Positions 46,387 to 57,291 of a stretch of 64,000 nucleotides of DNA are shown piece after piece. The first letter of the stretch is position 1; every line of letters starts with the position of its first letter. The notes beneath the pieces were generated by a model. It ran no database searches. It had not been told where the DNA came from and worked only from the letters and a program-made list of their open reading frames with translations. Made by a program: the position numbers and the translations under genes. Origin of the DNA: Margaritispora aquatica (lineage: Eukaryota > Ascomycota > Leotiomycetes > Helotiales > Discinellaceae); assembly GCA_007644065.1 (NCBI GenBank), contig VJWN01000011.1, forward strand, positions 1,422,016 through 1,486,015, read 5' to 3'.

Positions 46387-47874
46387 ATGCCTTTTCGCTG
46401 TGTTTCCTCCAACGGGGCGCGCTCGTTAAGGCCTGTACCTGTCTACTCTGTGTCGCCGAGGCTGAGTATTCAAAGGAGGACACATCTACTTCAACCCAAG
46501 AGGATCCTACAAACTAACGCTCTTGACTCTCGGTCGCTTTCTTCAAATTCTAAAAGACCACTCTTTGCACCAAAATCGTTTCCCAATCTACAATCTTTTG
46601 CGACCACTTTCAATCGTCGCGCAATGGCTGCACTCACCCAAACACAGACGCGCTCTCATGGCCATTCCCACCACCATCACCACCACGATAATACGTATTT
46701 GACGTCGAAAAACAAGAATGATGCAGGTGTGAAGATTACTCGCATTGGCCTCTACTCCAACCTGGGCATGGCCATTGCCAAGGGTGTGGGCGGATACGCA
46801 TTCAATTCACAGTCCATGATCGCAGATGCATGGCACAGTTTGACGGATTTGGCCAGCGACATTCTGACTCTGGCGACAGTATCTTGGAGTTTGAAGCCAC
46901 CGACCGCGCTCTTTCCTACAGGATTTGGAAAGGTGGAGAGTTTGGGTTCCCTGGGTGTTAGTGGTATGCTTTTGTTTGGAGGATGCTTCATGTGTCTAAA
47001 TTCTTGTGAAATTCTCTACGCCCATTTCTTCCTCGATGCACATGCTGCTGCAGAAGCGGCTCTGCATGCACACGGTCACAGCCATAGTCACGCTCACGAT
47101 GCTGGACCCAGTCTTCATGCTGCATGGCTCGCTGCAGGAACGGTCATCTTGAAGGAGTGGCTCTACCAAGCAAGTAAGGATTAATCTTGTCTGCAGAAAA
47201 CTCCGGACGAACGCTAATCATCATTTCTAGCTATGAAAGTTGCCAAAGAACGAAAATCCTCTGTCCTGGCCTCGAATGCGATCCATCATAGAGTTGATTC
47301 TCTCACTGGCGTTGTTACTCTATTTGCGATCCTCGGGGCGAACTTCCTGCATAATGCTGCGTGGTTAGATCCTGTTGGAGGCTTCTTCATTGCTCTCCTG
47401 GTTATCAAGGCTGGATGGGGTAACACTGTCTCGGCGCTGTACGAGTTGGCAGACAAGGGAATCGATAGCGAAGTTAAAACTTCAGTCACAAAAGCAGTCT
47501 CGAAATCTTTGGGAGACTTGCCCAATGGCTCCGAAGTTGAGTTGAGGGAAGTTGAGGGTGTGAAGTCGGGACAGAACTACTTAGTGGATTTACAGATCGC
47601 GGTGCCCAAATCCTGGACGGTTGAAGATGTGCGACAGGTTGAAGAGGCCGTGCGAGAAACAGTTGGGTCGAAGGTTCGTGGCGTCCGGAGAGTCAAGGTC
47701 AGATTCGTACCAAAGGATGATTCCGAGGTCTCACTCTTCGATGAGTTTATCAGCGGAGATATCAGTCCAAGGGCAAGCCCAGAACCGGAAGAGCATGATC
47801 ATGACCATGGCCACGACCACGATCACGACCACGATGATTCTCACACCAATGGACATAGCAAGAAGACCAAATAG
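46387..47874 (+). CDS. Cation diffusion facilitator transporter, probably mitochondrial (MMT-like)
   Basis: Exons 46387-47173 and 47231-47874 give 476 residues. CDF proteins export Zn, Fe or Mn from the cytosol by proton exchange, working as dimers. The first 80 residues are Arg/Ser-rich (SIQRRTHLLQPKRIL, ATTFNRRAMAA), suggesting mitochondrial import as for yeast Mmt1/2; a second start at 46624 (MAALTQ) would remove this. Metal-site motifs are in helix 2 (ADAWHSLTDLASD, an HxxxD) and helix 5 (NAIHHRVDSLTG, HxxxD). Three His-rich tracts are present: HGHSHHHHHHDN before helix 1, HAHGHSHSHAHD in the loop between helices 4 and 5, and a His/Asp repeat near the C-terminus. The C-terminal cytosolic domain (about residues 350-430) has the usual alpha-beta pattern. 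Metal specificity cannot be read with certainty. Confidence 0.9.
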
Positions 47875-48325
47875 GTCACGAGCATTCGATGTATATGAAT
47901 CATTTCTCCGGAGTTGGCATGGTTTTCTGGGGGCGTTGGAAATGGGCGATTGGAGACGAAAGAGTCTCCTTTTTGTTGGAAAAGACTTGCATAGCAGAGA
48001 TGGCGTTTGGCTATCTTATACTTGTACTCATCTGGAGATGTCGTGCTCAGCGTATATCAAGAAATTCAGACTATAACTCTTTTGATACTTCTTTGAATTT
48101 CATTGGTGCGCATAACCTTCTTTCTTTTGGATTGTGCTCGAGACAGCCGCATTGGCATTCAGGCTAAATGCACCAATTGCCAATTGCCCCTCTATGGCAA
48201 ATACCCCACCAGATCTGATGTTGCATCACCAGACGAGCTGGCTCTTTTCTACATAAAAACATTTGGTACTTGGAATTGTATTTCTATGGTTTTATCCTTT
48301 TCCAATTCCTTGCAATAGAAATATC
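47875..48325. promoter_or_regulatory. Xylulokinase upstream region with XlnR-type site
   Basis: Contains GGCTAAA at 48162-48168, about 158 bases before the xylulokinase ATG. This matches the XlnR/Xyr1 consensus that drives xylan and pentose genes in filamentous ascomycetes. One site only was seen. The left part is the 3' flank of the transporter gene. Confidence 0.4.
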
Positions 48326-50140
48326 ATGTCTGATCAAGAAGGGCCATTATATCTGGGTTTCGACCTCTCCACCCAACAGCTTAAAGGTGGGTGATAGGAT
48401 GACCATGACTTGCTTCTTTCCCCCACTGACAATTTCACAGCAATTGTCATCACTTCAGAATTGAAAGTTCTCTATGAAGCCAAAACAGACTTCGATGCAG
48501 ACCTCTCCAAATATGGCATCAAGAAAGGCGTGCACGTCAATGAAGCAGCGAGGGAAGTCTACGCTCCCGTAGCCATGTGGCTCGAGGCCGTCGACATTGT
48601 CCTCCAGCGTCTCAAGGAAAAGGGAACGCCTTTCCAGAGAATCAGGGGTATCTCGGGTGCGGGCCAGCAGCATGGGAGTGTGTACTGGAGTCACACTGGC
48701 GAGGAATTGCTGGCGAGCTTGAAGCCAGAGGAGACTCTTGTTGATCAGCTTGCCCCGAAGGCGTTTGCCCATCCGTTCAGTCCCAATTGGCAGGACGGAA
48801 GCACCCAGTCTGAGTGTGACGAGTTTGATGCTGAGTTTGGGTCTATGGAGAAGTTGGCTCAAGTTACGGGAAGCAAAGCTCATCATGTATGAAATTATTG
48901 TCAAGTGATGAGGAGAGGATCAGCTGACAATGTGTAGAGATTCACAGGACCCCAAATCATGCGTATGCATAAGAACCATCCTGAAGTCTACCAAGCTACT
49001 TCTAGAATCACACTGGTGTCGTCATTCCTTGCATCCGTATTCTTGGGCAAGATTGCTCCTTTCGACATTAGCGATGTCTGCGGCATGAACCTCTGGGATA
49101 TCGACGCAGGCGCATGGTCTGAACCACTCCTCAAGCTCGCAGCAGGAACCGATGGCGTCGAATCACTGAAAGCCAAACTCAGCACCGTCCGCGAAGACGG
49201 AGGAGGAAGCATGGGACCCATCTCGTCTTATTTCGTAACAAGGTACAGTTTTCCCTCAGACTGCGGCATCGCCCCTTTCACAGGCGACAATCCAGCCACG
49301 ATCCTCGCCCTCCCCCTCCGCCCACTCGACGCAATCGTCTCCCTAGGAACCTCAACCACATTCCTGATGTCCACGCCAAAATACGTGCCCGACCCCGCCT
49401 ACCACTTCTTCAACCACCCCACCACAGCAGGCCTATACATGTTCATGCTCTGCTACAAGAACGGCGGCCTCGCCCGCGAGAAGATCCGCGACACACTGCC
49501 AAAATCAACAACTTCAGACTCCTGGTCGACATTCAACGAGCTCGCGCTCTCGACGCCCCCACTCGGCCAAGCCACGCCCTCGGACCCCGCCAAACTCGCC
49601 CTGTACTTCCCGCTCCCGGAAATCGTGCCCAACGTCCGTGCCGGCACGTGGCGATACACATGCGCCTCGTCTGGCGCCGACCTCGTGGAAACCACGTCCT
49701 CCTGGCCGCCCGCGTCCGACGCCCGCGCCATCCTCGAATCGCAGATCCTCTCGCTGCGTCTCCGCTCCCAGAAGCTCGTCCACGCCCCCTCGCCCGCTCT
49801 CCCGCCGCAGCCGCGACGCATCTACCTCGTCGGCGGCGGCTCGCTGAACCCGGCCATCGCGCGTGTGATAGGCGACGTCCTGGGTGGTGCAGAGGGCGTG
49901 TGGAAGCTTGATGTGGGAGGCAATGCATGCGCGTTGGGGGGCGCGTATAAAGCCGTTTGGGCGATGGAGAGGAAGGACGGCGAGAGCTTTGAGGAGTTGA
50001 TTGGCGGGCGCTGGAGGGAGAGTGAGGCTGTTGAGAAGGTCGATGTGGGGTATAGGGAGGAGGTTTGGGGACGGTATGCGGGTGTGATGGGTGCTTTTGA
50101 GGAGATGGAAGGCGCGGTTTTGAAGGGGGAGGGGAAATAA
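48326..50140 (+). CDS. xkiA: D-xylulose kinase (FGGY family)
   Basis: Exons 48326-48386, 48441-48886 and 48938-50140 give 569 residues. The enzyme phosphorylates D-xylulose to xylulose 5-phosphate, joining xylose and arabinose catabolism to the pentose phosphate pathway in the cytosol. Motifs: N-terminal phosphate-binding [13 protein letters not shown], then [14 protein letters not shown] with sugar-binding [26 protein letters not shown] segment ([13 protein letters not shown]), and the ATP-binding end [19 protein letters not shown] and [16 protein letters not shown]. The first exon is tiny and ends in phase 1. The last exon, from about 49230, uses C- and G-ending codons far more than the first part, giving a GC peak around 49620-49870. 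Confidence 0.94.
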
Positions 50141-50985
50141 AGAGATAGATAGACTAGTAATGTAGGGAGTTGAGTTTCAAATATAACATTAGCATTCTTG
50201 TACGCCTTTGTGGGGTCTTCTGCGGTGTTTTGTTTTGTTTCGTTGTGTTTGTTTCGTGGTTTGGCAAGTGTCGAGCTTACCTATATTACTAAATCGTTTA
50301 AATGACTTCTTGCTAATAATTTTCGTTGAACGTCGTCGTGAGCACAACCAAGTATAGGCCCATCTATTCTTGTAGCAATCTCAAAAGTCGTCATCCAGAA
50401 CAACGTATTGCAGAATGCAACTAGAAAACAAAGCAGCTTCTTTAAACCGCCTATGCTGAGAATATCATCAGAGTCTTGCGAAGACATTCATGCTTGATAT
50501 TGAATGGATTTCCCTTGGTTCGTAGTTAGTTATCTCTGACTTCGACTCTCTTGTTGTTGGGAGTGTTTGCTCTTTACTATTGCTATTTCATCATTGTGTC
50601 ACTTCATGATTTTGCTCGACTGATGGCCAACTGACGGACAGAGTAGCTGATGACTCACTGCGTTAACAGCATTGACACCTGTGAAACCTATGTAAGTCCC
50701 AGAAAGTGGAGTTGATACATTTCATTCAACTACCTTAGTTTTCACATTATGAACCGAGACAGTGGAACTTGCTTTGGGCATGAGAAAACATAATCCTAAC
50801 AACCCTATCAAGTGACTCCCTTCCCGTTCAACTAGGTCTTTTTATTAAAGTAGAAGTCCGCCTGGTCTTTCGATTACAAGGTCCAAAGAGCGTTTGAAAA
50901 ATCGTTCCTTCCTCAATCATGCCTCCAATCTCAAGACATGAAGAAAGCTTTCCGTCGTCCAGATCAGCCTCAGTACCTGAATATC
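50141..50985. other. Intergenic region
   Basis: 3' flanks of xylulokinase and of the first BTB gene, with GT/TG-rich stretches at 50220-50265. A 68-codon minus-strand frame at 50281-50487 with one hydrophobic segment was noticed but not accepted. Confidence 0.45.
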
Positions 50986-52001
50986 TCAATATCTCGCAAC
51001 GCCGTTAACAAAATCTTCGATAGGTCGGCCCGTCTCCTCAAGGAGGTATTCTGATAACTTCTCAGCATCAGTACGCTCATCATCAAAGTCACTCCCATCC
51101 GAACGCCGCGCGTCGGTCCAGAACGAACCACCACCGCTGATGACATCCACCACCAGATCACCGCCCTCAGCAATCAAAGCGTACCAGTCCATTACTAGGG
51201 GTGTCTTGGAGATGTCATGTTGGGTTCCCCGAAACTTAATATTCCCCAGAGTTCCCGTTCCACCAACAAAGTCCACAATCATCTTCCGCAGAAGCGATCC
51301 TGGAGCTGTGTTCTCGTAGACGTATTTGGCTGTCTTGGCTCTAACGGTATCATTTTCGTAGACGTCGTAAAGGAAGCACATGACTTGGTTGGCGAACTTT
51401 GGGCTCCTCAACTTATCGCCCAGGACCCAGAGCTCCTCACCACTCAGATGCGAGTCAATATGGCCAGTGTAGCACCATGCGATGAAGATACGTATTTCCA
51501 ACTCCGTGATCTCTGGCATGGTAACCGTGTTCAACGCTGCTTCTGAGAAAGTGCCGTAGAGCGCGGCGTCTGTGAAAGGGCTCCGTCAGCTTGCGTGTCC
51601 TATTCTTCTCATTTCATCCGCTTTTCTGTTCTCCTCTCGCCTGTGAATGAGTACACACATGTGCGGCGTATGTGGCGACCTACCAAAGAATTCAGAGTAA
51701 AAGCCAAGCAGGGCTTTTGGGCACGTAATTTTTGTCTGCTGCGGGCCGACAACTATTGTTGCCATCTCCAATTGCTGTGAGAAACTGGAAACTCTGGTAA
51801 AACCAGTGTCAGTCCTCCGTGCTACAAATATGGATCTGGCTTATCGACTTACATTTTGCTTACTTCCTCAGCGTGAGTTATGAGCCTTGCATAGCGTTGA
51901 CAGATCACAAAGTTTAGGTCAGTGCCCTGGCAATGTGGACAAAGGCAGTGGTGCTCGTCAAATCGCGTTTCGAATGCCGGCATCTGGAAGCTAGGATCCA
52001 T
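50986..52001 (-). CDS. BTB/POZ-domain protein 1 with N-terminal Cys motif
   Basis: Exons 52001-51864, 51774-51684 and 51569-50986 give 270 residues. BTB domains mediate dimerisation and often act as Cullin-3 substrate adaptors; fungal members of this small type are mostly uncharacterised. The BTB core runs from about residue 46: QLEMATIVVGPQQTKITC, KALLGFYSEFFDAALYG, ITELEIRIFIAWCYTGHID and ELWVLGDKLRSPKFANQVM. The N-terminal 46 residues carry DEHHCLCPHCQGTDLNF, a Cys-x-Cys-x2-Cys motif that may bind zinc. The C-terminal part, after TGTLGNIK, has the block WYALIAEGGDLVVDV and ends YLLEETGRPIEDFVN. Introns fall at the same positions as in three related genes downstream. This is the intact minus-strand copy. 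Confidence 0.85.
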
Positions 52002-53621
52002 TTCGCTGTCGTTGATGGGTTATTATCAGAGTGTGCAATAAGTCAGCTACCTTGGCTTATTAGTTAACTAATTAGGCCAGTCAGCTGCCAATATTTTCAT
52101 CTAACAGCCATTCAGCGGAAAAATCTAGGAATAATAAGCTAGCCGATCAGTTAAGGCCTTCAATATTATAGCTAGCGACAGTAAGATATGGTACCTTTTA
52201 GAAGTCACGTTTCAAAGAGTAAAAATAGATTAAGGTAAGGTAGGTAAGGACTCTACTCCGCAATCTCACATGATCTATGCTTGCTTGAATTTAAGCTTAA
52301 ATTCAGGGTAACCCTAGAACAACCTCGTGGTATTTCTAAATACCCTTTTAAACCCCTCCCCCTATTGCAATCAGACATATTCTAAGTAACAATATACACT
52401 TTTATAACTAGTAAGAGTAGTTCTCCAACTTATTGTATAACACATACCTTTAAACAGGGTTCAAATGCTTATATTTAAAATACAGAAATTGCTAAAACTC
52501 GAAAGATTTCTAATCTTCAGGTTTTATAGATATATTGATCGAAAGATGAAAGAATTGAATATACAACTGGTATCGAAGGTCTTAATGATTCAGGTGTGAA
52601 AACCCTTGGGGGGCTTAAACTGAAAGTAAGACTTAGTTCATTTTAACTAAACGGGATTTGTAGTTCCCAACTCCACGTTTCTTATTCTAAGGAAAAGAAC
52701 CAAGAATATCCTGATATACCATAGAACCTACGCCTCTGTTTACCTTTTCGAAACTTAATATAAGAGCCAATATTAGCGTGGATTTGCCTCGAGGATTCTT
52801 TATGAGTAGGTAGCTTTTCGGGCATCACAATTCCAATCACCTGACTCGCTTGAACGTAGGTATAAATACCCAAACACCCCCAGAACCATCACACCACCAG
52901 AGTAAAGTCGGTTCAAGCCCGAGTCTCGGTGGTGTAGTGGTAAAAAAATCTCGGGTGTTACTCGCTCTATGCCCTTGATTTTCTAGTTGACTGCACCTCA
53001 AGGGAGGAGGTCCTCTAGTTTTGCTGTTTTGTCCCATTGCTTGTTTTTAAAGACTGGCTTTGTCTTTTGGAAGGTTTGCAAAGTTGTGAGTTTGGAGGTT
53101 GATCTCAAGCGGTTGAAGAAAACATACGAGATCTCACTGATTCTTGTTTAGGAAAAGTTGTGCTTGGTTAAAAGTGAATTTCAATTTGAATTTTCTCTTT
53201 TGTCGTGTTTCTAATCTGTAACGAATATAAGGTCAAATCGGCGATAATTTCAGTAAATTCAAGTCAATAAAAAGAGAAAATCAAGAGGTATGACCTTTGA
53301 GTGAGCAGCGGAATGAGCAGCTAGGAAAGGGTAAAAGAGTTGGAGACATTGCTTTTGCAGGGTTCTCTGAAATTGATCTCATTATAGTGCCATTGCTCTC
53401 TACATCTTGAAATCTGAAAATTAATGTACCGCCTGGTCGGTATTGCAAAAAATTGATTTGGAGAGGTGACATGAGAATTGTTCATACCACCATTGTGCTC
53501 GAGTCTGCCGTCTCTGTGTCGCCTCCTTCAACAATTGAGGATTGATTAGCTCAGCTCTCTCTACTTCTGCCCAAGCCCCACGAGGCTAAGACATGCTGTA
53601 GAGGCACCATGTGAAGAGCCG
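52002..53621. other. AT-rich intergenic region with repeat remnant
   Basis: No gene. The part from about 52050 to 52850 is strongly AT-rich with short runs of TA, which is compatible with an old repeat decayed by point mutation (RIP). It is followed by the second copy of the dispersed foldback repeat. Small frames at 52682-53037 and 53281-53472 carry no features. Confidence 0.45.
52870..53110 (+). repeat. Dispersed foldback repeat, copy 2
   Basis: Shares the core listed for copy 1 in inverted orientation relative to the window. Imperfect inverted arms ACCATCACACCACCAGAG (52887-52904) and CTCGGTGGTGTAGTGGT (about 52925-52941) flank a segment containing GGTTCAAGCCCGAG, so the RNA or single strand can fold back. 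Similarity to copy 1 continues to TCTAGTTTTGCTG near 53014-53026 and weakly beyond. Ends are approximate. Confidence 0.6.
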
Positions 53622-54599
53622 TCATGCAGATGTGCTCCCTCGATGTCTTGGGCGACTCTTGAGAAAATCGTCGATGGATCGTGTGTTTTCCTTGAGCAGA
53701 TATTCGTCTCGATTTATCCCCATATATGGAGGATCGAAAGAAGGTTGACATGTCCCACCGGCAAAGCCATTGCCATCCATCACTACGTCAAGAACAAATT
53801 GCCCACCCTCCATAATCAGCTTTACCCAATCTTCCTTAAATTTGCGGCGTCATCTGCATTGAGATCTCCGTAATCTATCTCAGCAAAGGGCCTTCATTTA
53901 CCACCAATTCCTTGATGAAGCGCCTGAGAATTGACTCGGATGATGTATTGCTGTAGACGTATTTCGTGACTTTTGCCGGGAGACGACTTTTCTGACAAAC
54001 ATCGAAGAGGAAGTACATAGCTTCGTTGCAAAACCGAGGACTCTGGAGCACATCTCCGAGAATCCATAAAGCCTCGGCACTGTTGCTGCTGTCGATATGA
54101 CCTGTGGAGCACCACGAAGTGAAGTCTTTCATCTCAGCGACACCTGCTTCTGGCATTGAAATTGTTCCTGTTGTAACTTCCGTAAAATTGCCATAAAACG
54201 CAGCATCTATTCAACAGACAATAGCTGGAATCGAATCACCTGCCGCATCAACAGTATACGTGCTTAACTAAGTAAAGCACCAGCCTACCAAAGAATTCGG
54301 AATAGAAAGCCAGCAAAGCCTTGTGGCAAATCAAGACTTGCCTCTCGGGTCCAATAAGCAAAGTTACTACTTCGGGGCAGCTTTCTAGGCTATATTGCTA
54401 TCATGAGTATGTGCTATCCACCCTAGATAGTATTATCTTATGCTCACATTTGAATGGTCTCTTCCAGGTGCGTTTGTAGTCTTTGCTCGTGCTTGCAAGT
54501 CACTTCGCCAGGGATGTATCTATCAGCGCGGGTCGTACATTGGCAGTCATGCCCATATCGGTGCATCTCGAATGCAGGAATCTTCAAACTGAAATTCAT
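53622..54599 (-). pseudogene. BTB/POZ-domain gene 2, frameshifted
   Basis: Exons 54599-54448, 54389-54289 and 54206-53875 follow the structure of BTB gene 1. The N-terminus reads MNFSLKIPAFEMHRYGHDCQC, and the core reads ICHKALLAFYSEFFDAAFYG, MKDFTSWCSTGHIDSS and EALWILGDVLQSPRFCNEAM. The frame stops after NEGPLLR at 53875. The missing C-terminal block is still readable below the stop in other frames, as EIDYGDLNADDAA, then FKEDWVKLIMEGGQFVLDV down to 53622. Two single-base losses, one near 53885 in a TTT run and one near 53842 in an AAA run, explain this. An intact shorter protein that lacks the C-terminal block cannot be excluded. Confidence 0.7.
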
Positions 54600-54904
54600 T
54601 TGAGCCCTGGTGCAGAACTGGTTGTAATTGACAGATTTCCAGAAATAAGTTGATTGAAGGCCTGGCACGGAAGGTCTCGCCAACTTTACAAAAGGAAATT
54701 CGTTTGTCGCGAAAGTGGTCGCGAAAGTGAATTTCAGTTCACGTTAACTAATCGCATTTCATTGTCTATTCGTGCCTGATCACTATCGTGAGATAAACCC
54801 AGAGTCGCTACTGCTGCCATCGCTACCATAGCTTGCCTCATTATAGAAAGCGCGATCGACCTTACCCTTTCGGAGATCAATTAAAACTCGATATCCGCAG
54901 ACAT
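54600..54904. other. Short intergenic gap between BTB genes 2 and 3
   Basis: About 300 bases with no gene. It includes a repeat of GTCGCGAAAGTG (around 54706-54729), seen twice in tandem. Confidence 0.5.
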
Positions 54905-55663
54905 CTACATTAAGTATTTGTCATAACTCTTCCTTGCCCATGGTGATGCATCCAGATCATCAGTATTAAATGAGCCTCCATTCTCAGCAATATCCACAAC
55001 AAACTCCCCACCAGCACACACCAGCTTAACCCAATCCCTCAAACGCATAGCTTTATTTTCTCGCAAGAATCCTCCCAGGAAGGTCCCTTGCTACGAACGA
55101 TATCCTTAATAACGACCCGCAGCTTCGAGCTTTCGACAGTGTGACGGTACACGTAATCTGCTGCTTGCGCGCTGAGTTCCGACTTTGCGTAATTTTCAAG
55201 GAGAAAGTTTATGATCAAGTTGGCAAACCCATGACTCCGAAGTTTCTCGCCGATGATCCAGAGCTCCTCGTGTGCGAGACTGGTGTTGAAAATTCCTGTG
55301 TAGCACCAGGTGATGAACGTCGACATTCCTTCAGCTGAAACTTCGGAAATATGAACAACATTCGTCTTGATCTTGTGGGAGGGATTATGCATAGCCTTTT
55401 CTTTGATTTCAGGTCAGTTGTGAGCTTATAGAGTTTGATATTTTGTGTAGGCAGGACTTACTACAGACCCCAGAGTAACTTTTAAGTAAAGCGGTGTGAC
55501 AATACATCTTGACTTCTTCATCGCCAGTGCCGACGATGATAGTCGTCATATGCGGGGAGCTGGTAATTCTATATCAAAGTTAGCAAGATTCAACAGAAGA
55601 CATATGTGCAGCTGTAACTTACAAGTTAGACGTTACATCTGCATGATATGCGATTCTTTGCAT
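54905..55663 (-). pseudogene. BTB/POZ-domain gene 3, frameshifted
   Basis: Exons 55663-55623, 55568-55462 and 55400-55039 keep the same intron positions as its relatives. The BTB core is MTTIIVGTGDEEVKMYCHTA, LLKSYSG, MSTFITWCYTGIFNTS and EELWIIGEKLRSHGFANLII. The first exon is short and has lost the Cys motif and most of the N-terminus. The frame stops at 55039 after CEKIKLCV, but in the next frame the C-terminal block continues as AMRLRDWVKLVCAGGEFVVD and runs to a stop at 54905. One base missing from an A run near 55055 would account for this. Degradation appears recent. It might also be a sequencing error, but long genes elsewhere in the window show none. Confidence 0.65.
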
Positions 55664-57291
55664 ATGTTGGTCGTAGCTTTCTGCCCCCTTAAAGGCTTTC
55701 AGCTAAGACCAGCACTGCATCACTTCGACTTTGAATTAAACACAAGTTCAATTTTGACCTTGATACCAATTTTGCAATATCGTGCAGGTAAATTTCATCC
55801 ACGAACGAGTTTTACAGCGCTTTACTTCACTTTGTTGATGAGCTACCTCTGAGGTGTCTTATTCGTTAAGAAATCTTCCATTAGACCATCGTTGGAGAGA
55901 ATCATGAATGCTAAAGCTACTAGTACTATGACATTTTAGTTTATAATTAACCGTGAATTATAGTCTCACTAAAATTACACGCCACTCATGAAGCTGTTGT
56001 ATTCCATAAGACTTAGACAAGGCCCAATGTTACGGATCCCTCGGTAAACTAGTGGCAAACCTAGTCTATTCCACAGTAGGGACTCCATACGACAACATCA
56101 TTGAGATCAATATGAGAACTACTTCTTAACAATCAAAATAATATCTTATCTAACTCATTATCTTTCTCTAAGACTCTCGCAACAATGAAATTCTCATCAC
56201 GACTGGCAAAAATCCAAGCCCAATTCTTCCTCGCCTTCTTGCTCACATGGCGCGTCCTATTACCCGACATAACATGCACCAGCATAGAGGAAGTATCTCT
56301 CTATGCTATACTATGCATTGTTACAAGCTATGCCATCTGGCGGCTTATTCGCATGGCCTTCGAGATTTGTGCTCTGTTCGTGAACCCAATATCACTGTCC
56401 CCAACCCTCACCCCCACGCATCTGTCAGTCAGTCTTGCCACTATGTTCCCTTTATACTAACATAGAAAACAGAATCTGCCGCTTTGAATCCCAAGCCAAA
56501 GTCGGGACCAGGTTCAGAGACCAACATTTGATACATTTGGCTACTATCACCTGCGGGGTACTTACTCTCCTCTGGTGTGAGCTCGACGAACGGAAATGTC
56601 ATCAAGCCTACACGATCGCATTGCCTCAATTGGAGTGCTATTTTGCGGCTAATGGGGTGAGAGTTGTTTCCAGGACTTGTCCTCATGTAGTTACGATGAC
56701 TGAGGCTGTGAGATGGGTGAGAGAGACCGCTTGTCAATGATGGTGACTATTTCAGGAGGGCTTTATATAAGTTGAATCATAGGATTCTCATTCAATGGAC
56801 ATATTTATCATTCTATTGATGTATGAGAAAATCGGGTTCTATTTAGTTAGTGCAGAGTTGTACTTGCGATTAGCAGAGAGTGGAGCAGATAAGTTTCAGT
56901 GTCCTACTTGAATCTTACTCACGACACCATCAGCTCTCTAAAACCCATTCATAGTGTATAAACGATAACGACACTGACAGAACTATTCATACCTATTATG
57001 CTCCACACCTCGCACTTTGCGCTGGATAGAGAGAGCCCCGCTCACCTCGCTAAACTTGTCCCAATGAAGTTAAAGAACGAGTCAGGTATCAATCATGAGA
57101 TGGAAAACAGAGTAATGTACCTGAGTGCAGCGTTGAAGCTCTTCGATCCATTCGCCCGGTTTCCGTTTCTACAAACGGCCATGTACCTCCGTACTCCATG
57201 ACCTAAGCCATGCTTCTATAGGTATCTCATCAAACGCCATGAAATGCGAGAATATAAAAATGCCATGCCACCGCCCAAAACCATGACCTCA
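55664..57291. other. Intergenic region
   Basis: Between BTB gene 3 and the 3' end of the nicotinate phosphoribosyltransferase gene. One possible small membrane protein at 56185-56460 is listed separately. Frames at 56435-56740 and 56998-57201 show no domain. AT-rich around 55910-56170. Confidence 0.4.
56185..56460 (+). CDS. Possible small membrane protein
   Basis: Frame of 91 codons with two hydrophobic segments (AQFFLAFLLTWRVLLP and VSLYAILCIVTSYAIW) separated by an acidic turn. The ATG follows ACTCTCGCAACA, an acceptable start context with A at -3. No family recognised and no conserved partner seen. The end may be changed by an intron. Listed because the helical hairpin layout is protein-like; the call remains weak. 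Confidence 0.3.
   Translation: MKFSSRLAKIQAQFFLAFLLTWRVLLPDITCTSIEEVSLYAILCIVTSYAIWRLIRMAFEICALFVNPISLSPTLTPTHLSVSLATMFPLY

Noticed and set aside
50281..50487. 68-codon minus-strand frame with one hydrophobic segment
   Set aside because: Weak start context, no domain, no matching exon; could be chance.
52908..52960. Possible tRNA gene
   Set aside because: A B-box-like GGTTCAAGCCCGAG and an A-box-like TGGTGTAGTGG are present but in the wrong order and no cloverleaf can be drawn; treated as part of the dispersed repeat.
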